DNA of 64,000 nucleotides from Pseudovibrio exalbescens (GCF_028737195.1 NZ_JAQZAJ010000001.1:496001-560000); one strand, 5' to 3'. Positions 1 through 9,694 are shown, counted from the stretch's first letter. Notes: generated from the sequence alone by a model not told the origin. Numbers and translations are program-made.

Positions 1-283
1 GTTCAGCACATGTCTTGTAAATATCGTCCACCATGTAGGCGAGGTGACCAAAGTTACGCCCTCCGGTGTATTCCTCCGGATCCCAGTTGTAGGTCAGCTC
101 GAGCAAGGGTGCTTTGGTCTCACTTGCGGTCTCCTTGTCTTGGGGCGCAGCCAGGAAGACAAGAGTGAAACGACCCTTTTCGCTTTCGGAGCGACGTACT
201 TCTTCAAGGCCGAGCTTGTTGCAATAGAAATCGAGGGACTCGTCCAGATCTTTGACCCGAACCATCGTATGTAGGTAACGCAT
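1..283 (-). CDS. gloA: Lactoylglutathione lyase (glyoxalase I), partial
   Basis: The N-terminal part of a glyoxalase I runs off the left edge. The translation from the ATG at 281-283 begins MRYLHTMVRVKDLDESLDFY, with a later LELTYNWDPEEY stretch and GRNFGHLAYMVDDIY, all typical of GloA. The enzyme isomerises the hemithioacetal of methylglyoxal and glutathione to S-lactoylglutathione in the cytosol. His5 and the Glu of LELTYN match known metal ligands of the family. About 94 residues are visible of the usual 130-150, so the C-terminal part lies outside the window. It is divergent from the cold shock gene to its right. The identification is firm because the whole visible reading frame fits the family. 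Confidence 0.9.
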   Translation of the reverse strand, partial: MRYLHTMVRVKDLDESLDFYCNKLGLEEVRRSESEKGRFTLVFLAAPQDKETASETKAPLLELTYNWDPEEYTGGRNFGHLAYMVDDIYKTCAE

Positions 284-719
284 TAAGTCAGCCCTTTATT
301 TGGAGTGAGATACTGTTACGCTCTGGGAATATAAAAGAGCGCGGCTGGATATCAATGCATGCTAAAGTGAAGCAGGTGACCTTTAGGGTAAAACCATGAG
401 AAAGCACCTTCCGCTAAAGTCACTTTCGCAGAATAAACTGGTTAATACGAAGTGATCCACAAACTTACCCTGATCTATCCACCAATTCAGGATGTGTAGG
501 ATGTGCTAATCTTGTAATCAGTACTCCATAAGACCTACTGGATCTTGTGCCTACTGTGAGAAAAAGAACAAAACAGCAGGGGATCATTTAAGCTTTTTTA
601 ATTTTTCATCTGGAGCAGCCGTTGGCGAATGATATCCTCGAAGGCGAGGAATCAATCAGGATCGCATTCCCTGTACGGACTGATTGGTCTTGATGCGGCA
701 ACGACTACGGGGCATTAAA
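284..719. other. Intergenic region between gloA and the cold shock gene
   Basis: About 436 bases without a credible gene separate two divergent genes, so both promoters must lie here. The stretch is richer in A and T than its surroundings around 560-615. A short inverted repeat (GGAAT at 647-651 with ATTCC at 665-669) sits close to the cold shock gene. Cold shock genes often have long structured leaders, but I cannot show that here. Confidence 0.5.
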
Positions 720-1301
720 ATGGCTATAAAAACGACGCCTGAAACAGGTTTCGTTGAAGATGTGAGCGACGACGTAGCAGTTGACGTTCTGCAGATTGGC
801 GGAACGATCAAGTGGTTCGACGTCGGCAAAGGCTTCGGATTCATAAAACCAGATAACGATTTGCCGGATGTACTGTTGCATGTGACTTGCTTACGTCGGG
901 ATGGTTTTCAGACAGCATACGAAGGGGCCCGTGTTGTCTGTGAAGTTCTGAATCGACCACGCGGCTTGCAGGCAATGCGCATTTTGTCCATGGACGAAAG
1001 CACAGCTGTTCATCCGTCACAGCTTCCTCCATCGCGTACACACGTGCAGGTGGTTCCGGAAGGTGGTTTTGTAGAGGCTGAGGTGAAGTGGTTTAACCGG
1101 GTAAAGGGCTTCGGCTTCCTGACCCGTGGTGAAGGCACTGAAGACATTTTCATTCACATGGAAACACTGCGGCGCTATGGCATCACCGAGCTACGTCCTG
1201 GGCAAAAGGTTCAGGTTCGTTTTGGCGATGGCCCAAAGGGCAAGATGGCAGCAGAGGTACGTCCGATGGGACTGGGGATTCATATTCCTGCCTCTCATTG
1301 A
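720..1301 (+). CDS. Cold shock protein with two cold-shock domains
   Basis: This 193-residue protein holds two cold-shock domains. Each carries the RNP1-like motif of nucleic-acid-binding CSDs: KWFDVGKGFGFI near residue 32 and KWFNRVKGFGFL near residue 125. The first is followed by LLHVTCLRRDGF and the second by DIFIHMETLRRYG. Double-CSD proteins of this kind are common in Rhizobiales and bind single-stranded RNA or DNA. I chose the ATG at 720, preceded by a GGGG tract at a suitable distance; an in-frame ATG at 684 would add 12 residues that do not look conserved. The gene stands alone, with DUF192 downstream on the same strand. Confidence 0.92.
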   Translation: MAIKTTPETGFVEDVSDDVAVDVLQIGGTIKWFDVGKGFGFIKPDNDLPDVLLHVTCLRRDGFQTAYEGARVVCEVLNRPRGLQAMRILSMDESTAVHPSQLPPSRTHVQVVPEGGFVEAEVKWFNRVKGFGFLTRGEGTEDIFIHMETLRRYGITELRPGQKVQVRFGDGPKGKMAAEVRPMGLGIHIPASH

Positions 1302-1418
1302 TGCTTTGTAGCGACTGGAAACTTTTCTTTCAGAGGCCGAAAGAGAACTCCAGTCGTTCTGGCCAGTCCGTTTCAGCTTGGCGGCACGAAACTGATTGGC
1401 AGCGTAAAGTGAAAAGAG

Positions 1419-1898
1419 TTGAGTTTGATCCGTTCTATCCTTGGTAGCTTTGGGATTTTGGTTGCTCTATGGGCGACGCTGTTCTCTTCATGGGCATCTG
1501 AGGTGAAAGTGCGCGAGCTCGATCTGGTGACTGCGCGGGGAACCTACGCGTTCACTGTCGAACTTGCGGAAACACCTGAGGCTCGCGGGAAGGGTCTCAT
1601 GTATCGCAAGAGCCTGCCTGAGAACCACGGCATGCTTTTCATTTTCGAGCGCACCCGGGATCAGCTTTTTTGGATGAAGAACACGCCTCTGCCCTTGGAC
1701 ATCATCTTTTTGACGGATGATTGGCGTGTACACCACGTTCATGAGAATGCAGAGCCCTTTTCTGAGTCTGTAATCTCATCACGCGGGCCCGTTCGCTACG
1801 TTGTGGAGTTCGAGGCAGGTATGGCTGCTCGCACCGGCTTGAGCCGTGGTGATCAGTTCCGCTTGGGCGTTGAGGTTTCTGAAGTGCCAACCCGATAG
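1419..1898 (+). CDS. DUF192 family exported protein
   Basis: This 159-residue protein starts with an N-terminal hydrophobic signal-like segment (IRSILGSFGILVALWATLFS) followed by a single DUF192 domain. The domain hallmarks are ETPEARGKGLMYRKSLPE, MLFIFERTRDQLFWMKNT and PLPLDIIFLTDDWRV. The family is widespread in bacteria and archaea, usually exported, and has no firmly assigned biochemical role. The start is a TTG codon at 1419, which keeps the signal peptide complete; no ATG lies in a suitable place. The gene converges on galE, with a shared terminator between them. Confidence 0.85.
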   Translation: MSLIRSILGSFGILVALWATLFSSWASEVKVRELDLVTARGTYAFTVELAETPEARGKGLMYRKSLPENHGMLFIFERTRDQLFWMKNTPLPLDIIFLTDDWRVHHVHENAEPFSESVISSRGPVRYVVEFEAGMAARTGLSRGDQFRLGVEVSEVPTR

Positions 1899-1921
1899 TA
1901 GTCAACGACGGGTAGAAATTT

Positions 1922-1947
1922 AAAAGGCCGCTTGAGAGCGGCCTTTT
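1922..1947. terminator. Bidirectional terminator between DUF192 gene and galE
   Basis: A perfect 10-bp stem (AAAAGGCCGC with GCGGCCTTTT) closes a 6-base loop. It has a run of T on each strand and lies between two converging genes, so it can end transcription from both sides. Confidence 0.85.
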
Positions 1948-1972
1948 GTATCTAGATCCGGTTCAGGCGGGC

Positions 1973-2965
1973 TTAGACCTCAGTATTGCGCTGAGAGAGC
2001 TTCTTTTCCCAGTTCAAAGCATGCTCCACGATCTTAGGCAGGTCGTTGTGCTTTGGTTTCCAACTCAGTTCCTTAAGCACGCGATCATTCTTGGCGACCA
2101 CCTTGGGGCTGTCACCAGGACGGCGTGGTTGTTCAACAACCTTAAAGTCAACGCCAGAAACGGCTTTCACAGCTTCGATGACCTGTCGCACGGAGTAGCC
2201 TTCGCCGTAGCCACAGTTCATTACGAGGCTGTTTCCGCCGTCACGCAGACGGTTCAGTGCAAGGTAGTGGGCGCCAACCAAATCGCTGACGTGGATGTAG
2301 TCGCGCACGCCCGTTCCATCCGGCGTGTCAAAATCCGTTCCAAAGATGCCGAGTTCGCTACGCTTTCCGAGAGCAGCCTCTGAGGCCACCTTTATCAAAT
2401 GGGTCGCATTCTTTGTTGATTGGCCGGTTCGTCCCTCGGGATCGGCGCCAGCCACGTTGAAGTAGCGCAGAGCTGTGTAGCGGAAGTCGTGCGCTGCAGC
2501 AACGTCGCTCAACATGAGTTCCGTCATGAGCTTTGACGTACCATAGGGGGAAAGAGGGCGCAGTGGGGCGTCCTCATCCACTGGAACCGTTTCCGGGTCG
2601 CCATACACAGCGGCAGTCGAGGAGAAGATGAACTTGCCGACGCCGTGATGTACACATGCTTCGATCAACTCGCGGGAGTTGGCGGTGTTGTTCTTGTAGT
2701 ACTTGAGCGGATCAGACACGGATTCTGGAACGATGATCGAGCCAGCAAAGTGTATGACTCCTTCAATGGAATGCTCGGTTAACACCTTGTCCAACAGCGT
2801 TCGATCACCAATGTCACCCCGTATCAGGGGAACGTCACCTGGCAATGCCCACTCAAAGCCGGTCGAGAGGTTGTCGATGACAACAACCTTTTCTCCTGCA
2901 TCTTTAAGCAGCCAGGTCATGTGGCTACCGATATATCCAGCACCGCCTGTTACCAGAATGGCCAT
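1973..2965 (-). CDS. galE: UDP-glucose 4-epimerase
   Basis: This is a 330-residue extended short-chain dehydrogenase. It starts with the NAD-binding glycine motif VTGGAGYIGSH. It carries the catalytic YGTSK (YxxxK) signature with the upstream Ser/Thr in FSSTAAVYG, and the GalE-type segments LRYFNVAGADPEG and GTGVRDYIHVSDL. It interconverts UDP-glucose and UDP-galactose in the cytosol, supplying galactose for polysaccharides and lipopolysaccharide. The length is normal for GalE. It is not next to the other sugar-nucleotide genes at 12.5-15.7 kb but would share the UDP-glucose pool made by galU there. Confidence 0.95.
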   Translation of the reverse strand: MAILVTGGAGYIGSHMTWLLKDAGEKVVVIDNLSTGFEWALPGDVPLIRGDIGDRTLLDKVLTEHSIEGVIHFAGSIIVPESVSDPLKYYKNNTANSRELIEACVHHGVGKFIFSSTAAVYGDPETVPVDEDAPLRPLSPYGTSKLMTELMLSDVAAAHDFRYTALRYFNVAGADPEGRTGQSTKNATHLIKVASEAALGKRSELGIFGTDFDTPDGTGVRDYIHVSDLVGAHYLALNRLRDGGNSLVMNCGYGEGYSVRQVIEAVKAVSGVDFKVVEQPRRPGDSPKVVAKNDRVLKELSWKPKHNDLPKIVEHALNWEKKLSQRNTEV

Positions 2966-3045
2966 TTTAACGTCCTTTGGTTTTAAACCTATTTTGCATT
3001 CAGGTTATTGGCGCAAATGTTTCGCAATGGTTGACGATAGCGGAA

Positions 3046-3678
3046 TTAGAAGTGGGCTTCGATCAAATTGAACAGCCCATCAGCAACAAACTGCACAGAC
3101 AGAGCGGCAAGAAGCACACCGAACAACCGCGTAATGATCAACTGGACCGTGGAGCCCATCACCTTCTCAATCTTGTCGGCAAGAATGAAAACGAAAAAGG
3201 TGATGATGAGAACAACCAACATGACCGCCAGAAGGCCCATGATGCCAGCTGCGCCCGGCGCCTGTGCTGTCAGCAGGATCAATGCTGAAATGGAAGCTGG
3301 ACCGGCAATAAGGGGGATTGCCAGCGGGAACACAGCAACGTGTGAAAGGTCGTTATCCTCTTCCACCGCTTTCTCTGCGCTCTCTGCTTTGCGCTTGGTG
3401 CGATGTTCGAACACCATCTCGACGGCAATGATGAAAAGCAGCAAGCCCCCAGCTACCTGAAATGCGGGCTGTGAAATGCCAAGCACACTCAGGACTGATT
3501 GACCGGCGACAAAGAAGACCATCAGTGTTGCGGTAGAAATGATAATGGTTTTGATAGCAATTGATCGCCGTTCTGCTGTGGTTGCGCCTGCAGTTACCGC
3601 CAAGAACATGGGGGCCAGGCCGATTGGATCGATGGTCACAAACAGCATGGCGAAGGAGTTGGTGAGGAAGTCGAGCAA
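3046..3678 (-). CDS. MarC family integral membrane protein
   Basis: This 210-residue protein has about six hydrophobic segments and the MarC/NAAT signature. It contains FVTIDPIGLAPMFLAVTAG near the N terminus and AIPLIAGPASISALILL in the middle, followed by a C-terminal hydrophobic stretch. MarC proteins sit in the inner membrane. Their transport role is unsettled, and the early link to antibiotic resistance was not confirmed. I chose a TTG start at 3678 because AGGAGA lies just upstream and the extra 26 residues of the longer frame are not conserved in the family. It lies between galE on the same strand and divergent gyrA. Confidence 0.85.
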   Translation of the reverse strand: MLDFLTNSFAMLFVTIDPIGLAPMFLAVTAGATTAERRSIAIKTIIISTATLMVFFVAGQSVLSVLGISQPAFQVAGGLLLFIIAVEMVFEHRTKRKAESAEKAVEEDNDLSHVAVFPLAIPLIAGPASISALILLTAQAPGAAGIMGLLAVMLVVLIITFFVFILADKIEKVMGSTVQLIITRLFGVLLAALSVQFVADGLFNLIEAHF

Positions 3679-3945
3679 GGCTCTCTCCTGAGTCAGTAGT
3701 ATAGCCAATATCGGTATTGGTTCGTCGCTAACAAATCCGTATGAAACTAGCAACACGAACCCCGGAAACCGGTGATTTTCATTTGTGCTTTGATGGCTAA
3801 GCGGTGCCTTTGCGGTGGATAACGCAACCTATTAAAAATGCCCTGTGATCTCTTGAGGTTACGGGGGCTAGGGAATTTGGAGATCGCCATTGAATCGGCT
3901 ATAACCTAGCTCAAATTAACTCAACGAAATTAATGAGAATATTCC

Positions 3946-6735
3946 TTGGCAGATCAGGACAATAGCACCCCTGAGGGTGGTCTCCCCAGCGATATCAAGC
4001 CTATTTCCATTTCGGAGGAAATGAAGCGCAGTTATCTCGATTACGCCATGAGTGTTATCGTGAGTCGTGCGTTGCCAGATGTGCGAGACGGTCTCAAGCC
4101 CGTGCACCGGCGCATCTTGTATTCCATGCATGAAAATGGCTACGAGTGGAACAAGCCTTATCGCAAGTCCGCCCGTGTTGTCGGTGACGTGATGGGTAAA
4201 TACCACCCGCACGGTGACAGCGCCATTTACGATGCGCTGGTTCGCATGGCGCAGGATTTCTCAATGCGTCTGCCACTCGTGGACGGTCAGGGTAACTTTG
4301 GTTCTGTTGACGGTGATCCGGCTGCAGCCATGCGTTACACCGAATGTCGCCTTGAGAAGGTGGCGCATACGCAGCTGTCTGATATTGACAAGGACACTGT
4401 CGATTTTCATGAGAACTATGATCAGTCCGAGACTGAACCGGAAGTGCTGCCTGCACGCTATCCCAACCTTCTTGTAAATGGTGCGGGTGGTATTGCGGTT
4501 GGTATGGCAACCAACATTCCGCCGCACAATTTGGGAGAGGTGATTGATGGTGCGATTGCTCTGATTGAGCGTCCCGACATCACGCTGCCAGAGCTCATGG
4601 AGATCATTCCAGGGCCGGATTTCCCGACAGGTGGTTTGATCCTTGGTCGCGCAGGCATTCGCAGTGCCTATGAAAATGGCCGCGGTTCCGTTGTCATGCG
4701 CGGCAAGGTCGACATTGAAGAGACCCGTAGCGGCCGTGAAAGCCTTATCATCACCGAGATTCCTTATCAGGTGAACAAGGCTTCCATGATCGAGAAGATC
4801 GCTGAGCTTGTTCGAGAAAAGCGCATTGAGGGTATTTCGGACATTCGCGACGAATCCGACCGTCAGGGCATGCGCGTTGTTATTGAGCTGAAGAAGGACG
4901 CCGTTGCTGACGTGATCCTGAACCAGCTCTATCGCTTCTCGCAGTTGCAGCAGTCATTTGGCGCCAACATGGTGGCTCTGAATGGTGGCCGTCCAGAGCA
5001 GATGAACCTTCAGGACATGCTTCGGGCATTTGTCCATTTCCGCGAGGAAGTGGTCAATCGCCGCACGCGTTTCCTTCTGAACAAGGCGCGCGACCGCGCC
5101 CACGTTCTCGTTGGTCTTGCTATTGCGACTGCCAACATTGACGAAGTCATTCAGCTCATCCGTACTGCGCCAGATCCTGCCACAGCTCGTGCCCAATTGA
5201 TGGAGCGTAACTGGCCGGCAAAGGATGTAACGCCGCTCATTCAACTGATTGATGATCCGCGCCACCGCGTTCAGGAGGACGGAACCTACAAGCTCTCCGA
5301 GGAACAGGCCCGAGCGATCCTTGAATTGCGCCTGCAACGCCTGACTGCTCTTGGCCGGGACGAGATCGGCGACGAGCTTGATGGCCTTGGTAATGAAATC
5401 AAGGACTATCTGGATATTCTCCGCTCACGTGAGCGGGTTTTCGAGATTGTTCGCAACGAGCTTGAAGAGGTCAAAAACGAATTTGCCACCCCGCGCCGTA
5501 CGGAAATCACCGAGGGCGGCGGAGATCTGGACGATGAAGATCTGATCCAGCGTGAAGACATGGTCGTGACTGTGAGCCACGGGGGCTACATCAAGCGTGT
5601 GCCTCTTGACACTTATCGGGCACAGCGTCGTGGTGGCAAGGGTCGTTCCGGCATGCAGACCAAGGATGAGGATTTCGTCACCCGTCTATTCGTTGCCAAT
5701 ACGCACACGCCGGTCCTGTTCTTCTCTTCGCGCGGAATCGCCTACAAGATGAAGGTATGGCGTCTGCCGTTGTCCAGCCCGCAGGCGCGCGGCAAGGCCT
5801 TGATCAACCTTCTGCCACTGGAGCCAGGTGAAAACATCACCAGCATCTTGCCACTTCCTGAGGATGAGGAGACGTGGGCAGAGCTGGACGTAATGTTCGC
5901 GACGACACGCGGTACAGTGCGTCGGAACAAGCTCTCAGACTTTGCTCAGATCAACAAGAACGGCAAGATCGCCATGAAGCTCGAAGAGGGCGATGGCATC
6001 GTGAACGTCATGACCTGCACCGAGCAAGATGACGTTCTGCTCACGACTGCAGCCGGTCAGTGCATTCGCTTCCCAACGACAGATGTGCGTGTCTTCACCG
6101 GCCGTAACTCTGTTGGTGTTCGCGGCATTGCGCTAGCTGATCAGGACCGCGTCATCTCCATGACCATTCTGCGTCATTTCGAGAGCGATTCAGATGAGCG
6201 TGCCGCGTTCCTCAAGCTGTCCCGTCAAATGCGCGGAGAAACAGATGAGGGTGAGGAAAACGGCGCGGTGGCGAATGGGGCTGGCATCAGTCAGGAGCGC
6301 TACATCGAGATGAGCGCTGCCGAGCAGATCATCCTTACGATTTCCGAGGAGGGGTATGGCAAACGTACATCCTCCTTTGAATATCGGACCACAGGCCGCG
6401 GCGGTAAAGGCATTGTTGCAATGGCGGTGAACCAGCGCAATGGCCAGCTGGTCAGCTCCTTCCACTGCGAAGAAAGCGATGAAATCATGCTCGTCACCAA
6501 CGGTGGTCAGTTGATCCGCTGTCCGGTCAACGGCATTCGTATCGCGGGCCGCTCTACTCAGGGTGTCATCGTCTTCAAGACCTCAAAGGGCGAGAAGGTG
6601 GTCGCCGTGGAACGCATCAGCGACGTTGAAGGCAATGGCGACAGTGCCATTGATCTGGATGCCGAAGGCGAAGGGCCCGAGAGCCCTGATGCGCCCGAGG
6701 CACCTGAAGCTCCACAGGACGGCTCTGACGAGTAA
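3946..6735 (+). CDS. gyrA: DNA gyrase subunit A
   Basis: This 929-residue protein is the DNA-cleaving subunit of gyrase, which introduces negative supercoils. The N-terminal breakage-reunion domain carries the catalytic tyrosine in AAAMRYTE, about Tyr131. The quinolone-determining region reads [10 protein letters not shown], with Ser92 and Asp96 at the positions of E. coli Ser83 and Asp87, so it looks quinolone-sensitive. The C-terminal beta-pinwheel has the GyrA box QRRGGKG, and a related GRGGKG occurs in a later blade. A short linker of about 30 residues around 750-780 and an acidic proline-rich tail end the protein. The start is TTG at 3946; no in-frame ATG precedes the conserved domain. 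Confidence 0.98.
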   Translation: MADQDNSTPEGGLPSDIKPISISEEMKRSYLDYAMSVIVSRALPDVRDGLKPVHRRILYSMHENGYEWNKPYRKSARVVGDVMGKYHPHGDSAIYDALVRMAQDFSMRLPLVDGQGNFGSVDGDPAAAMRYTECRLEKVAHTQLSDIDKDTVDFHENYDQSETEPEVLPARYPNLLVNGAGGIAVGMATNIPPHNLGEVIDGAIALIERPDITLPELMEIIPGPDFPTGGLILGRAGIRSAYENGRGSVVMRGKVDIEETRSGRESLIITEIPYQVNKASMIEKIAELVREKRIEGISDIRDESDRQGMRVVIELKKDAVADVILNQLYRFSQLQQSFGANMVALNGGRPEQMNLQDMLRAFVHFREEVVNRRTRFLLNKARDRAHVLVGLAIATANIDEVIQLIRTAPDPATARAQLMERNWPAKDVTPLIQLIDDPRHRVQEDGTYKLSEEQARAILELRLQRLTALGRDEIGDELDGLGNEIKDYLDILRSRERVFEIVRNELEEVKNEFATPRRTEITEGGGDLDDEDLIQREDMVVTVSHGGYIKRVPLDTYRAQRRGGKGRSGMQTKDEDFVTRLFVANTHTPVLFFSSRGIAYKMKVWRLPLSSPQARGKALINLLPLEPGENITSILPLPEDEETWAELDVMFATTRGTVRRNKLSDFAQINKNGKIAMKLEEGDGIVNVMTCTEQDDVLLTTAAGQCIRFPTTDVRVFTGRNSVGVRGIALADQDRVISMTILRHFESDSDERAAFLKLSRQMRGETDEGEENGAVANGAGISQERYIEMSAAEQIILTISEEGYGKRTSSFEYRTTGRGGKGIVAMAVNQRNGQLVSSFHCEESDEIMLVTNGGQLIRCPVNGIRIAGRSTQGVIVFKTSKGEKVVAVERISDVEGNGDSAIDLDAEGEGPESPDAPEAPEAPQDGSDE

Positions 6736-6766
6736 ACGCCTGAACTGCTTTGATTTATGACAGATT

Positions 6767-6790
6767 ACGGGGCCTATCGGGCCCCGTTTT
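6767..6790. terminator. Terminator after gyrA
   Basis: The 8-bp stem ACGGGGCC/GGCCCCGT with a 5-base loop is followed by TTTT. It lies 31 bases after the gyrA stop codon and directly before the 3' end of the converging small secreted-protein gene. Confidence 0.85.
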
Positions 6791-6797
6791 CGTAGGA

Positions 6798-7097
6798 TCA
6801 ACCGTTCTGTTGAGCTTGTGCCAGAATGGAAAGCTGCTGTGCTTCCACGCGGGTTTCCTCAACAAAACTTCCCGGTATCGGCTGTGTTATCGCCTCAACA
6901 TACCGGTCCTGCTTTAACGTGCTGCTGGTTGCGCAAAGGACTATGTCACTGTTGACCGGTGTCGTCTTGCTCTGCTCTTCAGCTTTGCCGGGCAGGGCGC
7001 TGAACGCGAGTGTTGAAAGAACCAAAGCAGTTAAGAGAGCGGGTGTTCGCTCCCTGATGCACGGGATCGTTTGGTGTGGAACGTGCGCGTATGCCAT
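6798..7097 (-). CDS. Small predicted exported protein of unknown function
   Basis: This 99-residue reading frame has a basic start, a hydrophobic core (PALLTALVLSTLAFSALPG) and a likely signal-peptidase site near KAEEQ, leaving about 58 mature residues. The mature part contains one Cys and is rich in Thr, Ser and Gln; I recognise no domain. It converges with gyrA across a terminator, which supports it being a real transcription unit. No match is claimed to a named family. It could also be a spurious frame, but the complete signal-peptide pattern makes a gene more likely than not. Confidence 0.5.
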   Translation of the reverse strand: MAYAHVPHQTIPCIRERTPALLTALVLSTLAFSALPGKAEEQSKTTPVNSDIVLCATSSTLKQDRYVEAITQPIPGSFVEETRVEAQQLSILAQAQQNG

Positions 7098-7851
7098 GTC
7101 ACCCCCTGTTGTTTATCGGGTGCCGGCCCCTGTGCGGTCTTCCAGCTCTACTGGGGCTGGCTGTTGGCCCTTTTTTATGGCCATGCGCTCATACTAGGGG
7201 TTTATGCGCAGTATTGCTCTGCTACCTATTTCTACAGGAAACGAGAGTCGGACAATGTTGCGCAGAAAACACAAGCCGTGGTGCGCAAACGATTTGCAAC
7301 ACACATCCTTTGCACATAAGGGGAGCGGGGCCCGTGAGGGCCCCGCAAGACAAATAGAGAGGTTTTTTTGAGGATTAGGACCCTGCTTGGCAGCAGAGAA
7401 ATCTCTTTACCAACCCCGTTGTGTCGGGGGTTTTGTCGTTATGTTGATATCGGGCCAGGAATGATTTGCTCAATGACATCAACATATTGGTCTTTTGATC
7501 GGAGCAATCTGCAAAACCGGGGGGCGCCGGTCACATGCAAACTCCTAGGCTCCGTTTAGAGGAAGTGCTGAAAGACAGGGGCAGTCTTGGCAGCACTTAG
7601 ATGGGGGATGTTGCCGGACACTTGTTGTTTTGGGGGGCTATTTTTGTCCAGCACCTCTAAAGTTCGCTTGACTGTGATAATATTGAAATCCCGATCAAGT
7701 GCTGTGATAGCCGTCACAAAAAGCCTTCTTTTAAGAAAGTGGTTCTTCGCACAATTTCCGGTTGGTTCCCCTGTTGTTTTCCGTAGGCATTGATTGTTAA
7801 GGTCCAGCCCAAGGGTTCGGGCCGAACCATCCAAAAACAGGGCTGGCAGAT
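7098..7851. other. Long gene-poor region before coaD
   Basis: About 750 bases hold no credible protein gene. Short frames here (for example 7076-7357 on plus and 7556-7927 on minus) lack recognisable domains, and the latter overlaps the start of coaD. The part from 7325 to 7434 is rich in hairpins and ends in a terminator-like structure; see the separate candidate RNA entry. The rest presumably contains promoters for coaD and for the small exported protein. Confidence 0.5.
7321..7434 (+). ncRNA. Candidate small RNA with Rho-independent terminator
   Basis: A series of hairpins stands in an otherwise empty region. First is a perfect 9-bp stem with a GTGA tetraloop (GCGGGGCCC at 7325-7333 with GGGCCCCGC at 7338-7346). 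Then come the small hairpins GCT-TGGC-AGC near 7385-7394 and AGAG-AAAT-CTCT at 7395-7406. Last is a terminator-like AACCCC...GGGGTT stem at 7412-7432 followed by T residues. I do not recognise a known RNA family, and the 5' end is a guess. It could instead be an untranslated leader or trailer. Confidence 0.3.
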
Positions 7852-8349
7852 ATGAAGCGAATTGCACTTTATCCGGGATCATTTGACCCAATGACCTTTG
7901 GCCATCTGGATATATTGGAGCAGTCACTTAGTCTGGCCGATGAAGTGATTGTGGCAATTGGCATTCATCCCGGAAAAGAGCCTCTTTTCAGCTTTGAAGA
8001 TCGCGTGGCAATGATTGATGAAGCTTGCAATGAGGCCTTTGGCGATGTCGAGGCAAAGCGCATCCGCTGTATCTCATTCACCGGCCTGGTGATTGAGGCC
8101 GCCAAAGAGTACGGCTCCAAGATCCTGGTTCGCGGCCTTAGAGACTCCACAGATCTCAATTACGAAATGCAGATGGCAGGCATGAACGGAACATTGGCAC
8201 CTGAAGTCAAAACCGTGTTCTTGCCCAGTTCACCGCCAATGCGGCCCATAACGGCCACATTGGTTCGTCAAATCGCGAAAATGGGCGGCGACTATGCGCC
8301 CTTCGTCCCGAAATGCGTGGTTGGTCGTCTTCAGGCACGCTTTTCCTAA
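7852..8349 (+). CDS. coaD: Pantetheine-phosphate adenylyltransferase
   Basis: This 165-residue enzyme catalyses the fourth step of coenzyme A synthesis, joining ATP and 4'-phosphopantetheine to dephospho-CoA. The N terminus carries the nucleotidyltransferase motif [12 protein letters not shown] (T/HxGH type), followed by [20 protein letters not shown], which is diagnostic for CoaD. The usual ISSS/T-x-VR motif is replaced by [15 protein letters not shown]. That keeps the reactive Arg but changes the serines, a mild deviation. Its length is normal. It begins a run of plus-strand genes through tgt, a gene order seen in Rhizobiales. Confidence 0.95.
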   Translation: MKRIALYPGSFDPMTFGHLDILEQSLSLADEVIVAIGIHPGKEPLFSFEDRVAMIDEACNEAFGDVEAKRIRCISFTGLVIEAAKEYGSKILVRGLRDSTDLNYEMQMAGMNGTLAPEVKTVFLPSSPPMRPITATLVRQIAKMGGDYAPFVPKCVVGRLQARFS

Positions 8350-8393
8350 TAACCGCGTATCAATTCAGCTTTACCCAAAAGAAGGAACCAACA

Positions 8394-8927
8394 GTGGCTC
8401 GCTTATTTGCTGTAATTGCCGTGATGTTCGCATCGCTCTTTGGAACTTCGGCAGCATTTTCTCAGGATCTGGAAAACACTCTTTATCTGGACCTGAAGGA
8501 CGGACGCGTTGAAATTCAGCTGCGGCCAGATCTTGCTCCAATGCACGTTGAACGCATTAAACAGCTGACCCGCGATGGCTTTTACGACGGCATCGTCTTT
8601 CACCGTGTGATTGATGGTTTCATGGCTCAAACTGGCGACCCGACCGGCACCGGTCGTGGTGGTTCCGATCTGCCAGACCTGAAGGCAGAGTTTTCTCAAG
8701 AGCCATTCAAGCGCGGGACACTCGGCATGGCGCGCGCCTCCAATCCGAACAGTGCAAACTCTCAGTTCTTCATCATGTTCGCGGATGGTGCCTTCCTTAA
8801 CGGCCAATACACCGTTTTTGGTGAGGTCATCTCCGGCATGGAACACGTTGACAAGATCAAGCGTGGGGAACCTGTCCAAAACCCGGATAAAATCATCAAG
8901 ATGCAGGTTGCGGCTGATGCCCAATAA
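8394..8927 (+). CDS. ppiA: Periplasmic peptidyl-prolyl cis-trans isomerase (cyclophilin)
   Basis: This 177-residue cyclophilin has an N-terminal signal peptide (ARLFAVIAVMFASLFGTSAA, cut near AFSQ), so it should act as a proline isomerase in the periplasm. The cyclophilin core is clear: FYDGIVFHRVIDGFMAQTGD, GTLGMARASNPNSANSQFFI and FLNGQYTVFGEVISGM. The start is a GTG at 8394 with GAAGGA upstream; longer frames reach into coaD. It is a tandem paralogue of the following gene, which lacks a signal peptide. The two probably divide folding work between periplasm and cytosol. Confidence 0.92.
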   Translation: MARLFAVIAVMFASLFGTSAAFSQDLENTLYLDLKDGRVEIQLRPDLAPMHVERIKQLTRDGFYDGIVFHRVIDGFMAQTGDPTGTGRGGSDLPDLKAEFSQEPFKRGTLGMARASNPNSANSQFFIMFADGAFLNGQYTVFGEVISGMEHVDKIKRGEPVQNPDKIIKMQVAADAQ

Positions 8928-8976
8928 GGGCTAAGTGGTGCACCGTAAATTTTCACAGGAACTCAAGGAATAGCCC

Positions 8977-9447
8977 GTGGCTGACATTAAAGATCCAGAA
9001 AACACCCTGCTGATGGAAACAACACAGGGTAATGTTGTCATCGAGATGCGCCCAGACTTGGCACCAACACACGTGGCTCGCATCAAGGAACTGGTGCGTG
9101 ACGGCTTTTACGACGGCATCGTCTTCCACCGTGTGATCGATGGCTTCATGGCTCAGACTGGCGATCCAAACGGCACCGGCACGGGCGGTTCCGGCAAGAA
9201 GCTGGCTGCTGAATTCTCCAACGAAAAGCACGTTCGCGGAACTTGCTCCATGGCACGCGCAATGGATCCAAACTCTGCTGACAGCCAGTTCTTCATCTGC
9301 TTTGAAGATGCCTCTTGGCTTGATGGCCAGTATACCGTTTGGGGTCAGGTCATCGAAGGCATGGAAAACGTCGACAAGATCAAGCGCGGCGAACCAGTCC
9401 AGAACCCTGACAAGATGGTTTCTGTAAAGGTTGCTGCTGACGCCTAA
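8977..9447 (+). CDS. ppiB: Cytoplasmic peptidyl-prolyl cis-trans isomerase (cyclophilin)
   Basis: This 156-residue cyclophilin without a signal peptide is closely similar to the gene 49 bases upstream. Both share FYDGIVFHRVIDGFMAQTGD, and both end in VDKIKRGEPVQNPDK followed by VAADA. Here the substrate-binding region reads GTCSMARAMDPNSADSQFFI. It catalyses proline cis-trans isomerisation in the cytosol. The start is GTG at 8977 with AAGGAA seven bases upstream. A terminator follows, so the pair appears to form its own unit with coaD. Confidence 0.93.
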   Translation: MADIKDPENTLLMETTQGNVVIEMRPDLAPTHVARIKELVRDGFYDGIVFHRVIDGFMAQTGDPNGTGTGGSGKKLAAEFSNEKHVRGTCSMARAMDPNSADSQFFICFEDASWLDGQYTVWGQVIEGMENVDKIKRGEPVQNPDKMVSVKVAADA

Positions 9448-9475
9448 TTCGGCGGATTGCAGTTAGTTTCTTCAG

Positions 9476-9513
9476 AGGCGGTGGCCCTTCAAAAGGCTGC
9501 CGCCTTTGTTTTT
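9476..9513 (+). terminator. Terminator after the cyclophilin pair
   Basis: An 11-bp stem with two wobble pairs (AGGCGGTGGCC with GGCTGCCGCCT) and an 8-base loop is followed by TTGTTTTT. It lies 29 bases after the ppiB stop and separates the cyclophilins from queA. Confidence 0.8.
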
Positions 9514-9694
9514 GGAAGGTGCACTCCGGTTCCTGTTGACCATATGGCTTATTCCACGCTAAACCCCACACCGTTCTTGGGGTTTGGGCTGGTGACAGCG
9601 GCTCACCTCAAACATTTCCAACAGAGAACAAATCAACACGCGTCTGGCGATCTTTCAAAGTGTGCCGGACGTTTAGCCCTGAACAAGGCGACTA

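Noticed and set aside
3946-6735. Possible quinolone-resistance change in gyrA
   Set aside because: The key positions read Ser92 and Asp96, the usual sensitive residues, so there is no sign of a resistance substitution.
7071-7357. Overlapping plus frames of 82 and 93 residues
   Set aside because: Cys- and Trp-rich translations without domain or good ribosome site, lying antisense to the small exported-protein gene and across hairpins.
7556-7927. 123-residue minus frame before coaD
   Set aside because: It overlaps the start and first conserved motif of coaD and has no recognisable domain or signal sequence.
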